Of a DNA stretch of 64,000 nt, positions 21,901 to 34,130 are shown in pieces. The notes under the pieces are model-generated. The model searched no databases, was not told the origin of the DNA, and saw nothing but the letters and a program-made list of their open reading frames with translations. This stretch comes from Tipula vernalis (taxonomy: Eukaryota; Arthropoda; Insecta; Diptera; Tipulidae), in assembly GCA_958295665.1 (NCBI GenBank), contig OY282560.1, positions 272,788,177-272,852,176 of the forward strand. Reading direction: 5' to 3'. Both the position numbers and the translations under genes were made by a program. Each line of letters starts with the position of its first letter. Position 1 is the first letter of the stretch.

Positions 21901-23699
21901 GTATTATTTCATCAAAAATATGGCCCAACCAAGCGTTTATTGGCTATTCCGAACAGCACATGTACATAATAAATCACTCTGAGCTTCACTTTTATTCACC
22001 AACCAATCACAAATCGTCTTTCGCCGTTGAAGCGGTCTTTTGGTTTATTGGTACTGTCAACTTTTTTGTTCTAGTCACGACTAACAATACAACTTTTATT
22101 GAAATGTGGAATAATATTCATGTTTTAATCACGTAATTAAAGCATAAACTAAAGTTTTAGCTTGCTTGATAAGGAAACAGAGGTAAGAGGTATGATTCCG
22201 GTTTATTGCTATTTACTCGAAAATGAAGAAGAAACGATAAAAAAGTGTTAAGAGACTAAGTCGAGTTGAGAAAAACCTTAAATTTGAAGAGTCCCGTCTA
22301 AACTCCAAACGATTAGTTAATTGATGTTTTTAGAAAATATTTAAATATAAATTTTAAGATTAAACGTATTTACAACATTTTATTTTACATGTGCTGCTTT
22401 TCAAAGAATAACCCTGTTATATACGACTAAGGTCTTTTGGGTGGAAATTACAATTTAGATAGTTTTAGTCGATTGTTTAGTTAAATATTAGATTTTTTGC
22501 GTTATTATTGCTTTCGCCGAGAAAGGTTTAGTCTATTTTTGTTTAGTCGATTTAGAATGAATTCGGACGAATCCTAAATTAAATGTGCTATATAAGAAGC
22601 ATTTTATTTGACCAATTTCAAATTGGGATTCATTTTGAAATGGCATCCCTGCTGAATTACGGAGAAAAAAATCACGGCTAAATTTTTGAGTCACATTTTT
22701 GATTTACAATTATTTTGTAATTTACTTTAGATACGGGCACGAAAAATAAAAAATCACAATCACCAAACAACAATTTTTTAGTTAAAATAAATTGATTGTA
22801 CATACATGACTGTATCGACAACCTTTAGAACTTTAAAAATAATATTTAGCGAAGATTTGAATATCACTTACACAGCTGGTATTAACGAATATACAAAAAT
22901 GGTATTGGATACAGTTGTATATGGTCAAATAAAATGCTCTTATATATTTGGAACATTAGGTTATTCCGGAATTAGCCAGATTTTCCAGTAATAACCCATA
23001 AAATGCGATCAAGACAATGTTAAATGAATAAATTAAGCGTTTTTTTTACTTTAAAATAATTCAACTATTGTTATGAAAACTTACCGGCTCTATTTTAAAT
23101 TACGGTGGGACAGTGGACAACACTTGCTATAATTCTAAAGTAAAACCACATTAAGATACGCATCACACTTATTTTATAAAACATAGATCACTATTTCACT
23201 GAACAATATCACTGAATTAATTAAGAGATTTTATACCCGATTCTTAAATATTTTTAACACTTTCACACTAATGACGCCACCAAATTTTAATTAATCAGCA
23301 TTAGTCTATAACTCAATTTCACGTCTAAACTTTAATACTAACTGGTTTTAACAAAAACAAAAACAAAAAAATTTCCTCCGAGTACCGTTCATCGTTTTAT
23401 ATCTTTTTGTTTTTGTTTGATTGTGTATTGTCTCTTTCCGTGTTATTATTGCCTTTCATTCATATCGAATGCTTCTGTTTACATAGAACATTTCCCAGAA
23501 CTTTACAAAAGCTAACTGAAGTTATATAAGAAGAAAACTTGGATTTATGAGGCGTGTTGGGATTATCAAAATGAAAATGGAAAACTAAATCCCCTTGAGT
23601 ACTTTTGCCAGAGTTTTCTTTATTCCAGAAATTAAAATAAAACAAAATTTTGTACTGATAAAGTTAGTCGAAATTTTCCAGCCGCTACTAAAATTTTTT
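18981..23699. other. Long AT-rich stretch without recognisable genes
   Basis: About 4.7 kb with many A/T homopolymers (for example near 19450, 19510, 20360 and 20450) and TATA/CATATGTA simple sequence near 19680-19790. Open frames at 19984-20220 (-), 20484-20711, 21858-22136 and 22806-22991 (+) show no motifs I recognise. The 21858 frame has a hydrophobic segment (AVFWFIGTVNFFVLV), but composition alone can explain it. Confidence 0.45.
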
Positions 23700-23930
23700 T
23701 AGGGGTTAGGGTTTTTTTATTCGCTATCCGGAGCGGCTATCGAGAGATGTAGAGCTATTCATTTTGTTTATTAAGTTTTCACTGAAGAATTGAATTAAAA
23801 ATTATAGTTTGAAGTTAAATAAACTTAATTTACTAATTAACAGCACGTTAAATTTAAATCTACATAGTTGTAGAAAATTGACTGCTCCGGATAGTATCTA
23901 TCGGGAGCAAATAAAAATCCTCACTTTATG
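23700..23930. repeat. Possible short MITE
   Basis: GGTTTTTTTATTCGCTATCC followed by GGAGC near 23708-23733 is mirrored by GCTCCGGATAG ... GGGAGCAAATAAAAATCC near 23885-23922. The arms align with a gap of about 12 bases in one. No target duplication was found. Confidence 0.4.
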
Positions 23931-26900
23931 TTAATGTCAGCCGAAAGCAAAAAAATCGGTAGCGCAGATTGTGTTTCCAAGCAGTAAATAAAAACTGTAA
24001 TCTTTATCAGCCAAAACTTACCGTTCTCCTGGGAAATTGTGGAAAATCCTCAGATTCTAAAAAATATTAAAAATTGGTATAAAATGTTTCTTTACAGCGT
24101 TATTGAAGGCGATGGATTGCATTGATATGATTTGTGAATAGCTTTCGCTGACCAAAAATTCAATTGAAGGTACCCATAGGAAATCTGCAAAATTTTGCAA
24201 AATATGATGGAAATGTGGAAGAGAAGATTAAAATATTTTAATTTAAAAAGAATAAAACAGGAATAAAAACAAACTGGAGAATAGTTTTAAACGCTGCTTT
24301 TAAGACATATCGATTCTGGTTCAGTGATAATTTGAAATGATAAAAAACTTTTCATTCCCATCTAGTCGTCCGTTTTAATTTTTTTCATTGCACAAAACAA
24401 AATTATGCATACTTTATTGCACTGGGATGCGATTCTGGTTCGATGATAATGAAATCTGATAAAAGTATCATTGTTATACACTGTATTTTGCGATTTCAAG
24501 TAAGCGACAAATGAAAAATTTATGACGAATTTGAAATAAATTCAGTAAATTTATCAGACTAGTTTTTGTCGATGATAACGTTTGTCACCGATGATAAAAT
24601 TTCTACGTATACAAGAATGATTACTGAAATATGTAGAATAAATCCAATTAGTTTACCAATAGATTAGTTCTTATGAAAGGTCATGTACCAAATATGTGTT
24701 TCCATTTAGATATACCATATGTACCATATATACCTACATACGTTTATTTTTAAGATTTTAAATTTTAACCCATTTGGATGTTTCACGTTAAATCTCTCAG
24801 TTACTTTTTAGAATCTAAACAATTTGGGTAATTGGGCAACTGTCAATTCAAAATCAACGGAAAAATCTACTCTAGGAAATTTAAAAAGTGAGTACGATGG
24901 TTTTACAAAGTATTTAAGAATTCTTCAGGAGAATTAAAGTTAGATTTATTCGCGAACGTAGCTTTTGTTTGAAAAAATCTCAATGTCTCTCGTCAATGTT
25001 AAATTGTCGTAAAGTGGAAGCAAATTCCAAAAATAATTCTCTTCGGACACGTAAAATGAATCATTTAAAAATATATTCCGATAACCACGTTAAGCCCACC
25101 TTTTACAAAAAACTGAGATCCTTTTTTCGAAATTTGCAAATTTTTAATATTACAATTTATTTGAATAAAAAATTTCAAGGTATCGGGTAAACTAATTTAG
25201 ATCGAATTTAATGTCCACTACAAATCGAATGACCATACAACAAAAAAATATGATTAGCTAAAATTTACGCATAGTTAAGGTGGGTTTACAGGAAAGGTTT
25301 TATTACCCAGATTCTGTTTACTTTCGGGTACTAATCCATTGTCCAGGTGGGTTTTGATAGAGCTCAGATGTAAATACCCTAGGTAAAAATCATCCTTGTG
25401 GCCAACCTTCATAAACATTTTGATACTTCATCATTCATTTCTCGCAAACTATTCAAAATCATTCACAATGTTTGTATTGAGAAAAGCAAAGAGAACATTC
25501 TGCGTGTGCCGACGCACTAGCACAACAACTGGGTATCAGTATACTATACATAACTCTTTTAAGATTTTATCAACTTTTTCACAGATGCTTTGCATGTATC
25601 TATATGTATCGTTTTTGGTATAACGTATTAGTGAAGACTTTTGAGTGGTATAAATATTGCTAATGTAGCTTATAGTGTAAAGTACTTGTAGTATCGTGTA
25701 TCGTTGTAAACCTAGCATAATGACTAATTATTTTGCCTTTGCTTTACTTCTTGATAAAATTTAAAAAATTAAATTTCCAAGTAGACATAATATGAAAAAC
25801 AATGAATTCTGCTATTTGCTTTGTTTACACCATTTTATAGAATATCCTATTGAATCTAGGGTTTCAAAATTATGTCAGATTACAAATAGTTTTTTGAAAC
25901 AACTGCATTTAAAAAATCCAATTTCGGTGTATTAAATAAAATTTAAGAGTTTTAATGCTTTCCCAGTAGCGCTTCACACGCTTAGACTATGTTCGGTATT
26001 TGAATATTCTTCAGATTCTAGACATTTCAAAATAAAGAAAATTCGTAAACTCAAAAATACTTTCAACTTGAGACTATATATGGAACATTTTAAATTTTAT
26101 GAAATTCTTACTATCCCATTTTCATAAAAATTGACAAATACAGGTTATTGGTGAAATTATTGAAATTTGTAATTGTTTGGGTTTTTTAAGATTTCAAATT
26201 TCGATATAACTTATCTTTATTCTTCAATCAGAATTATTTTATAAAGATTTCAATATTGTGTATTTCAAGCTTTCTTGTACTTGGTCTTAGTTCGAACTTT
26301 AAAAATCGAATTTTGTAAGTATGGATGTACAAAACTTCTGTGTAAAATATCAAATTACAAATTCCACAAATAGATGACCGCCATTTAAATGTTACAACTA
26401 TAGTAGTGTATACTTTATTAAAAAAAAGTAAAGCCTAAAAAAATTATTGGTATAGTGTCGAATTGCGTTCATTATGGTTGCATAACTTAATTAACATAAG
26501 ATACATATCAACATACGCACAACGCACATAAGTTAGTCACACAAATAATACGGCAGCTATAAATATTAGGCTTTTAATACAAATGTCGATAAACAAGTGT
26601 CTTGTGTAAACGAACAATTATTTGTCGTTTACTGTTCCTTCGTTATAAAATTTATATATTTAAATTTCTGAGTAGGCGCAAACTATAAAAAATTTATTCA
26701 AATTGGAGCTTGGTTTACACAGAACTATTTTTTTATTTCATTTTTTTCACAGAAACAGAATCGACGCCCAGAACCCTGATTCTCTAAACAAAACAAAAAA
26801 GATAATGTGTAAACGTGACAAGTTGTGTAAAGCAAAGCCTACTTTTAAGCCCCAATTCCACTGTGAAAAATTGACTGAGCTGACTTGAAGTTGGAAGAAG

Positions 26901-26981
26901 ACAAAAAATAATAATCCATCAGAGAGACAAAGACAAAGTATTTTGTTATTGTTTTTTTATAGCAAATTTTATGGATACATC
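23931..26981. other. AT-rich stretch with dispersed repeat copies
   Basis: No gene recognised. It holds the inverted partner of the 17.95-kb repeat (24366-24545), a short direct repeat GATTCTGGTTC...GATGATAATG (24312 and 24431), and dispersed repeat copy 2 (25196-25445). Short frames at 24969, 25396 and 26703 (+) have no family motifs. Confidence 0.45.
25196..25445 (-). repeat. Dispersed repeat, copy 2 (inverted)
   Basis: This is the reverse-complement relative of 11880-12140. Landmarks on the minus strand are CGAGAAATGAATGATG, ATCAAAATGTTTATGAAGG, TTTACATCTGAGC and TTCGATTTGTAGTGGACAT. A weaker echo of the TTTACATC(T/C)GAGC word occurs at about 10917-10932. Confidence 0.65.
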
Positions 26982-27375
26982 TTGACAGCAAACAAAAACA
27001 TAACCAAGAATTATTAAAAAAAATTATGAATTAGTGTTAATTCGAGTATTTTTACGATTCAAAATAATCTAAAAAATTAATTATTATTAATGCTCACATC
27101 AGAATTATTTTTTCGAATATTTTCGATCACACATTAGACTTTACCATAAAAATTGCAAACTTTAAAATTTCCTTAGTGTTTTGACAGCAAACAAAAACAT
27201 AACCTAGAATAACCAAAAATTATTAGAAAAATGAAGTATTAGTGTTAATTCGATTATTTTCGCGTTTAAAAATAATCTAAAAAATTAATTATTATTAATA
27301 CTCATATCAGAATTATTTTATTCAAATTATTTCCGTCATAAAATACAAAATTAAAAAAAATCTTTCCCATAAAAA
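26982..27375 (+). repeat. Two-copy tandem repeat, period 199 bp
   Basis: TTGACAGCAAACAAAAACAT starts at 26982 and again at 27181. The copies share TTAGTGTTAATTCGA, AATAATCTAAAAAATTAATT and CATCAGAATTATTTT-type blocks in the same order. Identity looks about 85%, indicating an old duplication. No coding potential. Confidence 0.8.
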
Positions 27376-29294
27376 TACCAAACAATTAAAATTATCAGCG
27401 GGTGCGAGAAATATTTTTCATCGGTACACAATATTTATGTACATGTATTAGTTGGACTGCCATAAAATGTTCTCGATTTGATACTTTTTTTTAATTTCGA
27501 CCTCAGTGCACTAACACAGATACACATTTTTTGTAAGTAAAAACTTGACTGACTCCGTTGTGTGTCTCGTTCACCCAACCACCGATTTTATATTTTTATC
27601 TCAAGTTATTTTTACTGACAAACTTTGATTCACAGTGGAATTGAGGCATTATGAGTATGCAATGTTTCAATTTGACTACTACTAAAATATTAACGAAAAA
27701 TTGCAAACTAATAAAAGTAAGCTTTGCTTTTTATAAGTTTTCACAACATAACAAGTTTAAGGTTAAGACTATGTGATTATAATAAAATATATATAATTTA
27801 ACAATAATTCTTTCATTACAGTCATTAAGTCGAATTCTTGTGCAGGCCCTAGGCCCTCCAAGTTCCAATCCAACATATCCAGAACCCGTTCGTTTTCTAA
27901 TGTTTTGTGATAATATTCAACTGGCTTAGATTTGTTTAAGTAATTCAATGCGCCTAAATATCAGCAAACACTTCTACAACTTATTTATGGGTTATAGATA
28001 TGGCTTGCGAATTTTTCGGTAAATATTAAATTTCAAAAATACAAATAAAAGTCAGCTACCGATTTTTTTCTAAAAAAGTTACCATTATGGTTAACTTTTT
28101 CGACAAATATTTTAAAATTGTGGTCCTTCCATTTTTCCGTCCTTATATTTAAATATTAATTGACTGGTAAAAAATTCGTGATTTTCTGATAGCACCCTTA
28201 TTTAAAATAATGATTTTTTCTATTGAATTAAATTTTTGATATAAATATAATTCTATCTACCACGAAATTTCATTAAACTTACTAACAAATTCATCAGTAT
28301 ACCATTTTCTTTTTCTGGAGACATCATGCTACAGTATATGGTACAGCAATTATCTACCACAAGATAGAAATGAATTTAGTAAAATATTTTAATTACTCTC
28401 CTCAACACAACAGCTACTCCTATCTTTCCTTTTGTTGTTCTGAAAAACGGCTGCTATAAACAAAGTTAGTGGTGTTTTTATTTCTTATATGATAATATAG
28501 ACAAAAATTCCAAAACAAATTACTGTGTACAAAATTTTAATCAAATTAATTCTACAGAATTTTTCGTAGGCGCATAATTTTTCTAGGGATCTATTTATAG
28601 TTTGAAGGATACAAAAAGTATAAAATTTAACCCGCATGCATAATAAGTTTTATATTCATTAATTTTAGACAAGATATTAAATGGAGAAGGCGAAAAGGAC
28701 TGATTGTTTTTATTTTTGTAGATTCTAACATTGAAAAAGGATTCTATACAAACAATTATTATCGTATAGAGCTGTACATAAAAAGGAAAAGGGATTTTAA
28801 GGATAAAAATTATAAAACCTTAACATAACCAACTACGTTTATACATAATATTATATACAAGAAGGATAAGTACATATACGGAACGAAACATTTCTTTTTG
28901 TTGTTGTTATAAAATTGGTAAATTTACGTATATTCTTAATAAATATAAATATTGTACATGCTTTTACCATACATACATATGTACATAGATTTTTATATAA
29001 TGTGTTCCATGTTTGTATATATAAAAAGGATAAAAGGTTTAATTGAGTTTGGATAAGAAGATTTTATGGAAGTTAAAATAGAAATAAAATAAATGTAAAT
29101 TTTTAATAAAATGAAAGGATAGTTTGTTTTTTATTTGACTAATTTTAATGGTTGTGACATGTGAATAACAGGAAATGGAATAGTTTTTTAATTGTTGTCA
29201 AGCTGAGAAAAATATTCCAACTCTATCTTAGTTAAGTATTCCATAAAATGAATCAATCTAAAGCTGTATAGTCTGTCTGCTACAAGTATATATA
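27376..29294. other. AT-rich stretch, no gene seen
   Basis: No recognised gene, repeat pair or RNA. Simple AT and CATATGTACATA-type sequence occurs near 28860-29010. Confidence 0.45.
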
Positions 29295-30917
29295 GGGTGT
29301 CCTAGAAAGAATGGATAAGCCTGAAACACTTCAAAGTAGAAGCTATTGGGCACTCAAAATAAAATACAAAAAAAAAAATATTTCCCAGGTAGTACCTAAG
29401 ATATATCATTTTGTTTTTAAAAATGTCGATTTTTCTCACACTACTTTGCGTTTCTGGATACCAAAGCTACAAATAATTGAAATCCACCGGTTTTTCGGTA
29501 TTTTCGAGGCCTGTTGTATTTTTTTGAATTTTAATCATCAAATCAGGTAAATATTTTTTTTTGTAAATGTTTAAGCGTATTTGGTGAAATAAAAATATTA
29601 AAAGCTTAAGTGGCCAATTATTTTAAAAAAATGCATGCTTAATGCAGATTTCAAAATGGTATAATACATTCTTTTATTTAATGTATCGTAAATAGGAGGT
29701 TATTGCTAGTAATATGCGTAAGGAGTAAATTCAACTAAATAACATTATTTTAAAAATTAAATCATTTCTTGTCTTAAACTGTACCTGATGATAAGGGCTT
29801 CATAAAAAATAATGTAACACAGTAACAAAACTTAGATGCTCAAACTGTCTGCCACCGACTCTGATAAACGTGCTCAACGCTGTTGAGCAATTTTTGAAGT
29901 GGCCTCCTGGACACGGCAACGTAACTCTTCTAAATTTCTGATCGGCTTGGAGTGGACCTCTTCTTTTATGTAGGTAGCCCTTGTGGAGGCTCCAGACATC
30001 CAATCCATCTATCTCGGTATGTGTCAATGAAGTATGCATGGACGTTTACTTCATAGTACGCAGAACAGCCATTACTCTGGAACCAATGGGATTGTCTCAC
30101 TTGCTCGGGTACCTGTTCCTGTAAATTTGACAGATCATTCCGAAGAAAGCCCAAATAGCGCCATCGTAAATAAAATCCATATTTGCTTATTCCTGTGACG
30201 TAAACTAAATACATGGCATTTTGATACATAAAACTCCGCCCAGATAAAAGCCAAATTTTCATGAAATCACCAAACAAACAAAGTCTAAATCAGTAAGCAA
30301 TACGAATAGTCCAATCAAATAGCCAGGTTTGGTCGTTTTAATACTGATTCACAATCACAGCGAAATGAATACAGAATAAACACATGCGATGTCGGAAAAG
30401 TCGAGTGACGCACTAAATACTTACCTGATCTACTATTTATTAACGGCGCCGTTTATTACATTTTACTCTTTCTCGCTCGCTCACACTTAACTAATTCAAA
30501 CTATCCTTGTCTCGCATGAACAAAAGATGGAAACAAAAAAACGTGTTACGTTGTTTTTTATGAATTTTTAAAATTTTGGTATTTAGTCGAATTTACTCCT
30601 TCTACATATTAACAGCAATAACCTCGTATTTACATTAGATAAAATATTGTATTATACCATTTCTTCATACATTTTTTTTCTTAAACTGCAACAGCTACTC
30701 ATACGATTTACTGCATATCTATTGGTCCAGTCCATGAAGAATATTATAGTACCGAAAAACTGATAGATTTCATTTTTTTGTAGCTGTGGTATAAAGAAAC
30801 GCAAGGCAGTGTGAAAAAATCAACATTTTAGAAAAAATGACACATCTTAGGTACCTGGAAAATATTTTTACTCTACTATGAGGTGTTTCTGGCTTATCCA
30901 GTTTAACCTTCACTCTG
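29295..30917 (-). mobile_element. Mariner-like element relic with long TIRs
   Basis: The first about 200 bp (from GGGTGTCCTAGAAAG) recur inverted at the right end (about 30735-30917). Shared blocks include GGATAAGCC.GAAACAC, CCTAAGAT.T.TCATTTT, TTGCGTTTCT and ACC..AGCTACAAA. TATA precedes the left end, compatible with TA insertion. The left tip GGGTGTCC is typical of this mariner-related group, while the right tip is degraded. Inside is a minus-strand transposase remnant (29826-30235). About 1.6 kb in total. Confidence 0.7.
29826..30235 (-). pseudogene. Mariner-like transposase remnant
   Basis: Minus-strand frame 30277-29966 reads YLGFLRNDLSNLQEQVPEQV, then RQSHWFQSNGCSAYYEVNVH and YRDRWIGCLEP. 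This matches the block around the second catalytic residue of an insect mariner-related family (WFQ.DGAPAHY...RWIGR.GP). The expected aspartate reads Asn and the following His reads Tyr. The WPPRSPDLTPLDFFLWG block that should follow is deleted. Another frame then continues with IKEEVHSKPIRNLEELRCRV, the usual C-terminal helix, and an ARLSESVADSLS tail. The first aspartate domain is absent. Confidence 0.65.
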
Positions 30918-32570
30918 TTTATAAGTTTCTATAACGCTGTCTGTGAATTGGGGCCATTCTGACTTCAAATGTATTTTTATACATAGCTCTCACGGGCACG
31001 CGGGAGATCGCTGCGCTCCCCCCGCTTAGCCATACTAGGGGCTTTTTTGGGAATTTAATATTTAATAAATAAGTAAAAATAAAAAATAAGATTTTGGACA
31101 ACAAGATTTTGGAAAACAAGATTTCGAGCCGCTGCTGTTTTCTTCAAATCTTTAAAAACAACATACAACAAGTAGTTAGTTGGCTCTGAAGTAAAATAGT
31201 ACTTGCTAAATTTATCTTTACGCTTTAATAGTGTACGCCAGATGTCTATAGTGGTTTACAGAAAAATACAAAAAAATTATTTAATGACAAAAGTATCCTA
31301 CGTTCTTAATATTTTGTGAATTTGTTTTGCTTTTCCTACAATTTTTGAACTTGAAATTAGTTTGATTTTACGAAATTTGCTTTTAAGAAAAGTTTGGCTT
31401 TTCCCTTGTTTCTAATTCCTTTATAAAAGCTTCTTTTTTAGGCTATGGCTTTTTATTCTACCAAAGTTTTGAAGTAATTACAAACGAGTTTTGCCTAAGT
31501 CTAGCGGATTTTTTCTCTCGAGTTTTTTTTGCACAAAATAATCCTTAATCTATAAAGTCTCCGGTTTCGTTATTTTCTCTATTTAAAATAATTCTCTACA
31601 TATATTTCCAGGTGCAATGGAATTCGTGTTATTCAATAATGAGGCCATATCATTTATTGGATATAAGTTTAAATCTTCATCACCATCAAACTCAATTTTT
31701 GGTGGTGGGCCATGACTTTCGAGTCAAACGGTTGTGTTTTTTGTTTTTTAAATTTCCCCTTAAAATGTATTTAATAAATATAATTAATTTATTGTTGATT
31801 GGTCGCCGAACGAATGTCGAAGGTGTAGACGTGTTTTTGTTATGAAACCGGAGTTAAATTGAGGTGGAATTACAAATGTTAAAAGGAGGGCGTATATTTG
31901 TCATTGTCCTTGATTCGGTTTCGATTCTTCATTTTAAGGCGTGGTGGACGTAACCTAGAGGTTTTTGATAGTTTATGTTTGGACCTCTGAAATTCATTTT
32001 GGTACAACTGATGCAGCTGATCAAAAAAGGAAACAAAAACATTTCCAAAGGTTTTTGAACAAATTGTGGATCGGGTCCCGAATGATGGTGAGTATACATG
32101 TTGTCGTAAGATATAGATAATAACATTCTAATTTCATTTATTTTGTTTATTTATAATTTAATTTTGTTGTATTTGTAGATGATTTAGAACAAACTAAACC
32201 ATGCGGATTTCAGAGTTTAATAATTTTGAGTTTAGTTTAAAGTAGTACCTAGTGATAATTAACAAATTTGACCTGGATTTTCAGAATATCGGATGAACCT
32301 ATCATGGATTTCCAGAAAATTTAAGCACCCAGCGGACAGGCAGTTTAGAAATTGTGTTGTCTTGATTTTTGTCATCTAAATTCACAGGAACTCCAGGTCA
32401 GACTTCGTACTTTACAAACTAATTGGTGTCTTATCATTTTGATTTAGGTTACTGGTGGCGTTAATTGTAATTCATTACAGGACAGCATCCAACACAGATC
32501 AAACGTCTATAATCTTAATGGCGAGTCCAAGGAAATGCTTCAATTATAATAGCAGTTGTGCTAAACTGTA
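30918..32570. other. Non-coding stretch with a small GC-rich island
   Basis: Mostly AT-rich. A sharply GC-rich island at about 30988-31040 contains CGCGGGAG...CTCCCCCCGC, able to form a hairpin. It stands out but has no recognised identity. Open frames at 30919-31119 (-), 31612-31845 (+) and 31929-32126 (-) lack motifs. Confidence 0.4.
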
Positions 32571-34130
32571 CAGCCTTGGCCAAAATTATAAAGCACCCCT
32601 CCCAAATTGCAGTATCTACAAAACGAATGAAGACAAAAATTAAAACTCAATATTTTTAGGAAATACTTTTTATATTTTATTAATTTTAGTATTTTGTAGG
32701 TCCTCCTTTGGCTTTGATGACAGCCAGGACTCTTTTATTCATCGACCGTACTAATTTTTCGCAGGTATTTCTCGATATATTTTTCCATTCCTCTGTCAGC
32801 GCACGTTTGAGGTCTTCCTTTGAAGTCATACTGCGATCCTTGAATTTTTTTTTTAAAATTGACCACAAATTTTCAATGGGATTTAGGTCTGGTGACTGGG
32901 CGGGCTAGTCCATGACTCGAATTTGTTTTTTTCGAAACCAACTCATCGTAACGCGGGAAGTATGGCAGGGGGCATTATCCTGTTGATAAATTATCGAAGA
33001 ACTATCCGTTTCCCCAAAGATTTGCCGAATTGAGGCATTCAATGCAGCCTCGAGGACGGTAACATAGTTGGTACTGTTCATCGGACCCTCACAAAACAAC
33101 AGTTTTCCCACCCCTGATGATGCCATACAACCCCACACCATCAGTTTACCCCCTCCATGCTTTACGGTAGGCACTATACAATCAGGATTGTATGCTTCCC
33201 CGACTCTTCTTCTTATGATGGTTGCGCCAGGAGTTCCAAAAATCTATAAGAATTCCATCAAATTTAACATAAATTTCTCTATTAATTCTTTTAAAATACA
33301 TAGCACAATTTTTTATTTTTTTTTTGACTAATTATTTTTTAATATTTATTTTTTATATTTACCTCAAAAGTAGATTCATCTGACCAAACAACTCTCGCTC
33401 AATCCACGTCATTCCAATGTTTGTGTTCTCGAGCCCATCTCAAGCGACTTTTTATGTTGGTAAGTGAGAGCAAAGGTTTTTTTCTTGCTTTACAACCTTT
33501 CAATCCAGCTTGCAGGAGCCTTCTTCTAACTGTCCGTGCCGAAATGTGAACTTCTTGTTCTGTTAAATGCTCTGCAGCTATCTCAGCAGATGTTTTTCTT
33601 CGGTTTTTGAGAGATTTTCGCACAATTTGTCGATCGTCTCTTACCGAAGTGATACGATTTCTGCCTGAGCGTAGTTTATAGGCATAGTCCCCGGTCTCTT
33701 TAACCCTTTTCAATGTAGATTGAACTGCTCCACGAGAGCATTTTAATTTTTGGGATATTTTAATTTGGCTTACACCCTGGGAATCCAACAACACAATTTG
33801 TGCCCTTATTCCTTCACTGAGTTGGCACGCTTTAGGCATAATTATCACAAACACACTTTTTTTCTCAAAAAACTTACGAAAACTCTTTTTGATTTAAAAC
33901 ACTTTATGTGAAGACTGCACACGATCAAATACAAAACTAAAATTAAAAAATTTTACGACGCTACAACTTCTTGTTAAGAACCTAAAACAAAACAAAAATT
34001 GGTGATTTTCAATAATTAAGGGTCGCATTCGGTGGGATGACTCGTTCGTTAACACCCATTGTTTAGAAAGACATAATATTAATATATAATGCTAATAGAT
34101 AGGGGTGCTTTATATTTTTGGCCAAGGCTG
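32571..34130 (-). mobile_element. Tc1-like transposon, full length with TIRs
   Basis: The left end CAGCCTTGGCCAAAATTATA (32571) and right end TATTTTTGGCCAAGGCTG (to 34130) are inverted repeats. They match over about 30 bp with one mismatch, through AAAGCACCCCT. TA dinucleotides flank both ends (32569-32570 and 34131-34132). The 1560-bp element carries one transposase gene on the minus strand with an intron and two nonsense codons. Everything else expected of a Tc1 element is in place, so the insertion looks comparatively young. Confidence 0.92.
32686..33839 (-). pseudogene. Tc1-like DD34E transposase with one intron and two stops
   Basis: Exon 1 (33839-33363) starts MPKACQLSEGIRAQIVLLDS and encodes the paired-like helix-turn-helix DNA-binding region (ISQKLKCSRGAVQSTLKRV). 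It ends RVVWSDESTFE with the first catalytic aspartate. An intron of 119 nt (33362-33244, GTAAAT...TTATAG) follows in phase 0. Exon 2 (33243-32686) resumes IFGTPGATIIRRRVGEAYNP, then KLMVWGCMASSGVGKL and YQQDNAPCHTS with the second aspartate. SPDLNPIENLW carries the glutamate 34 residues later, and the end is AVIKAKGGPTKY. The total is about 344 residues, normal for Tc1. Stops at 33399-33401 (TGA) and 32905-32907 (TAG) both sit where the family has Trp, so each is a single G-to-A change. An alternative upstream ATG lies at 33854. Confidence 0.9.

Noticed and set aside
21858..22136. 92-codon plus-strand ORF with a hydrophobic stretch
   Set aside because: No motif, no neighbouring element structure. 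Expected by chance in AT-rich DNA of this length.
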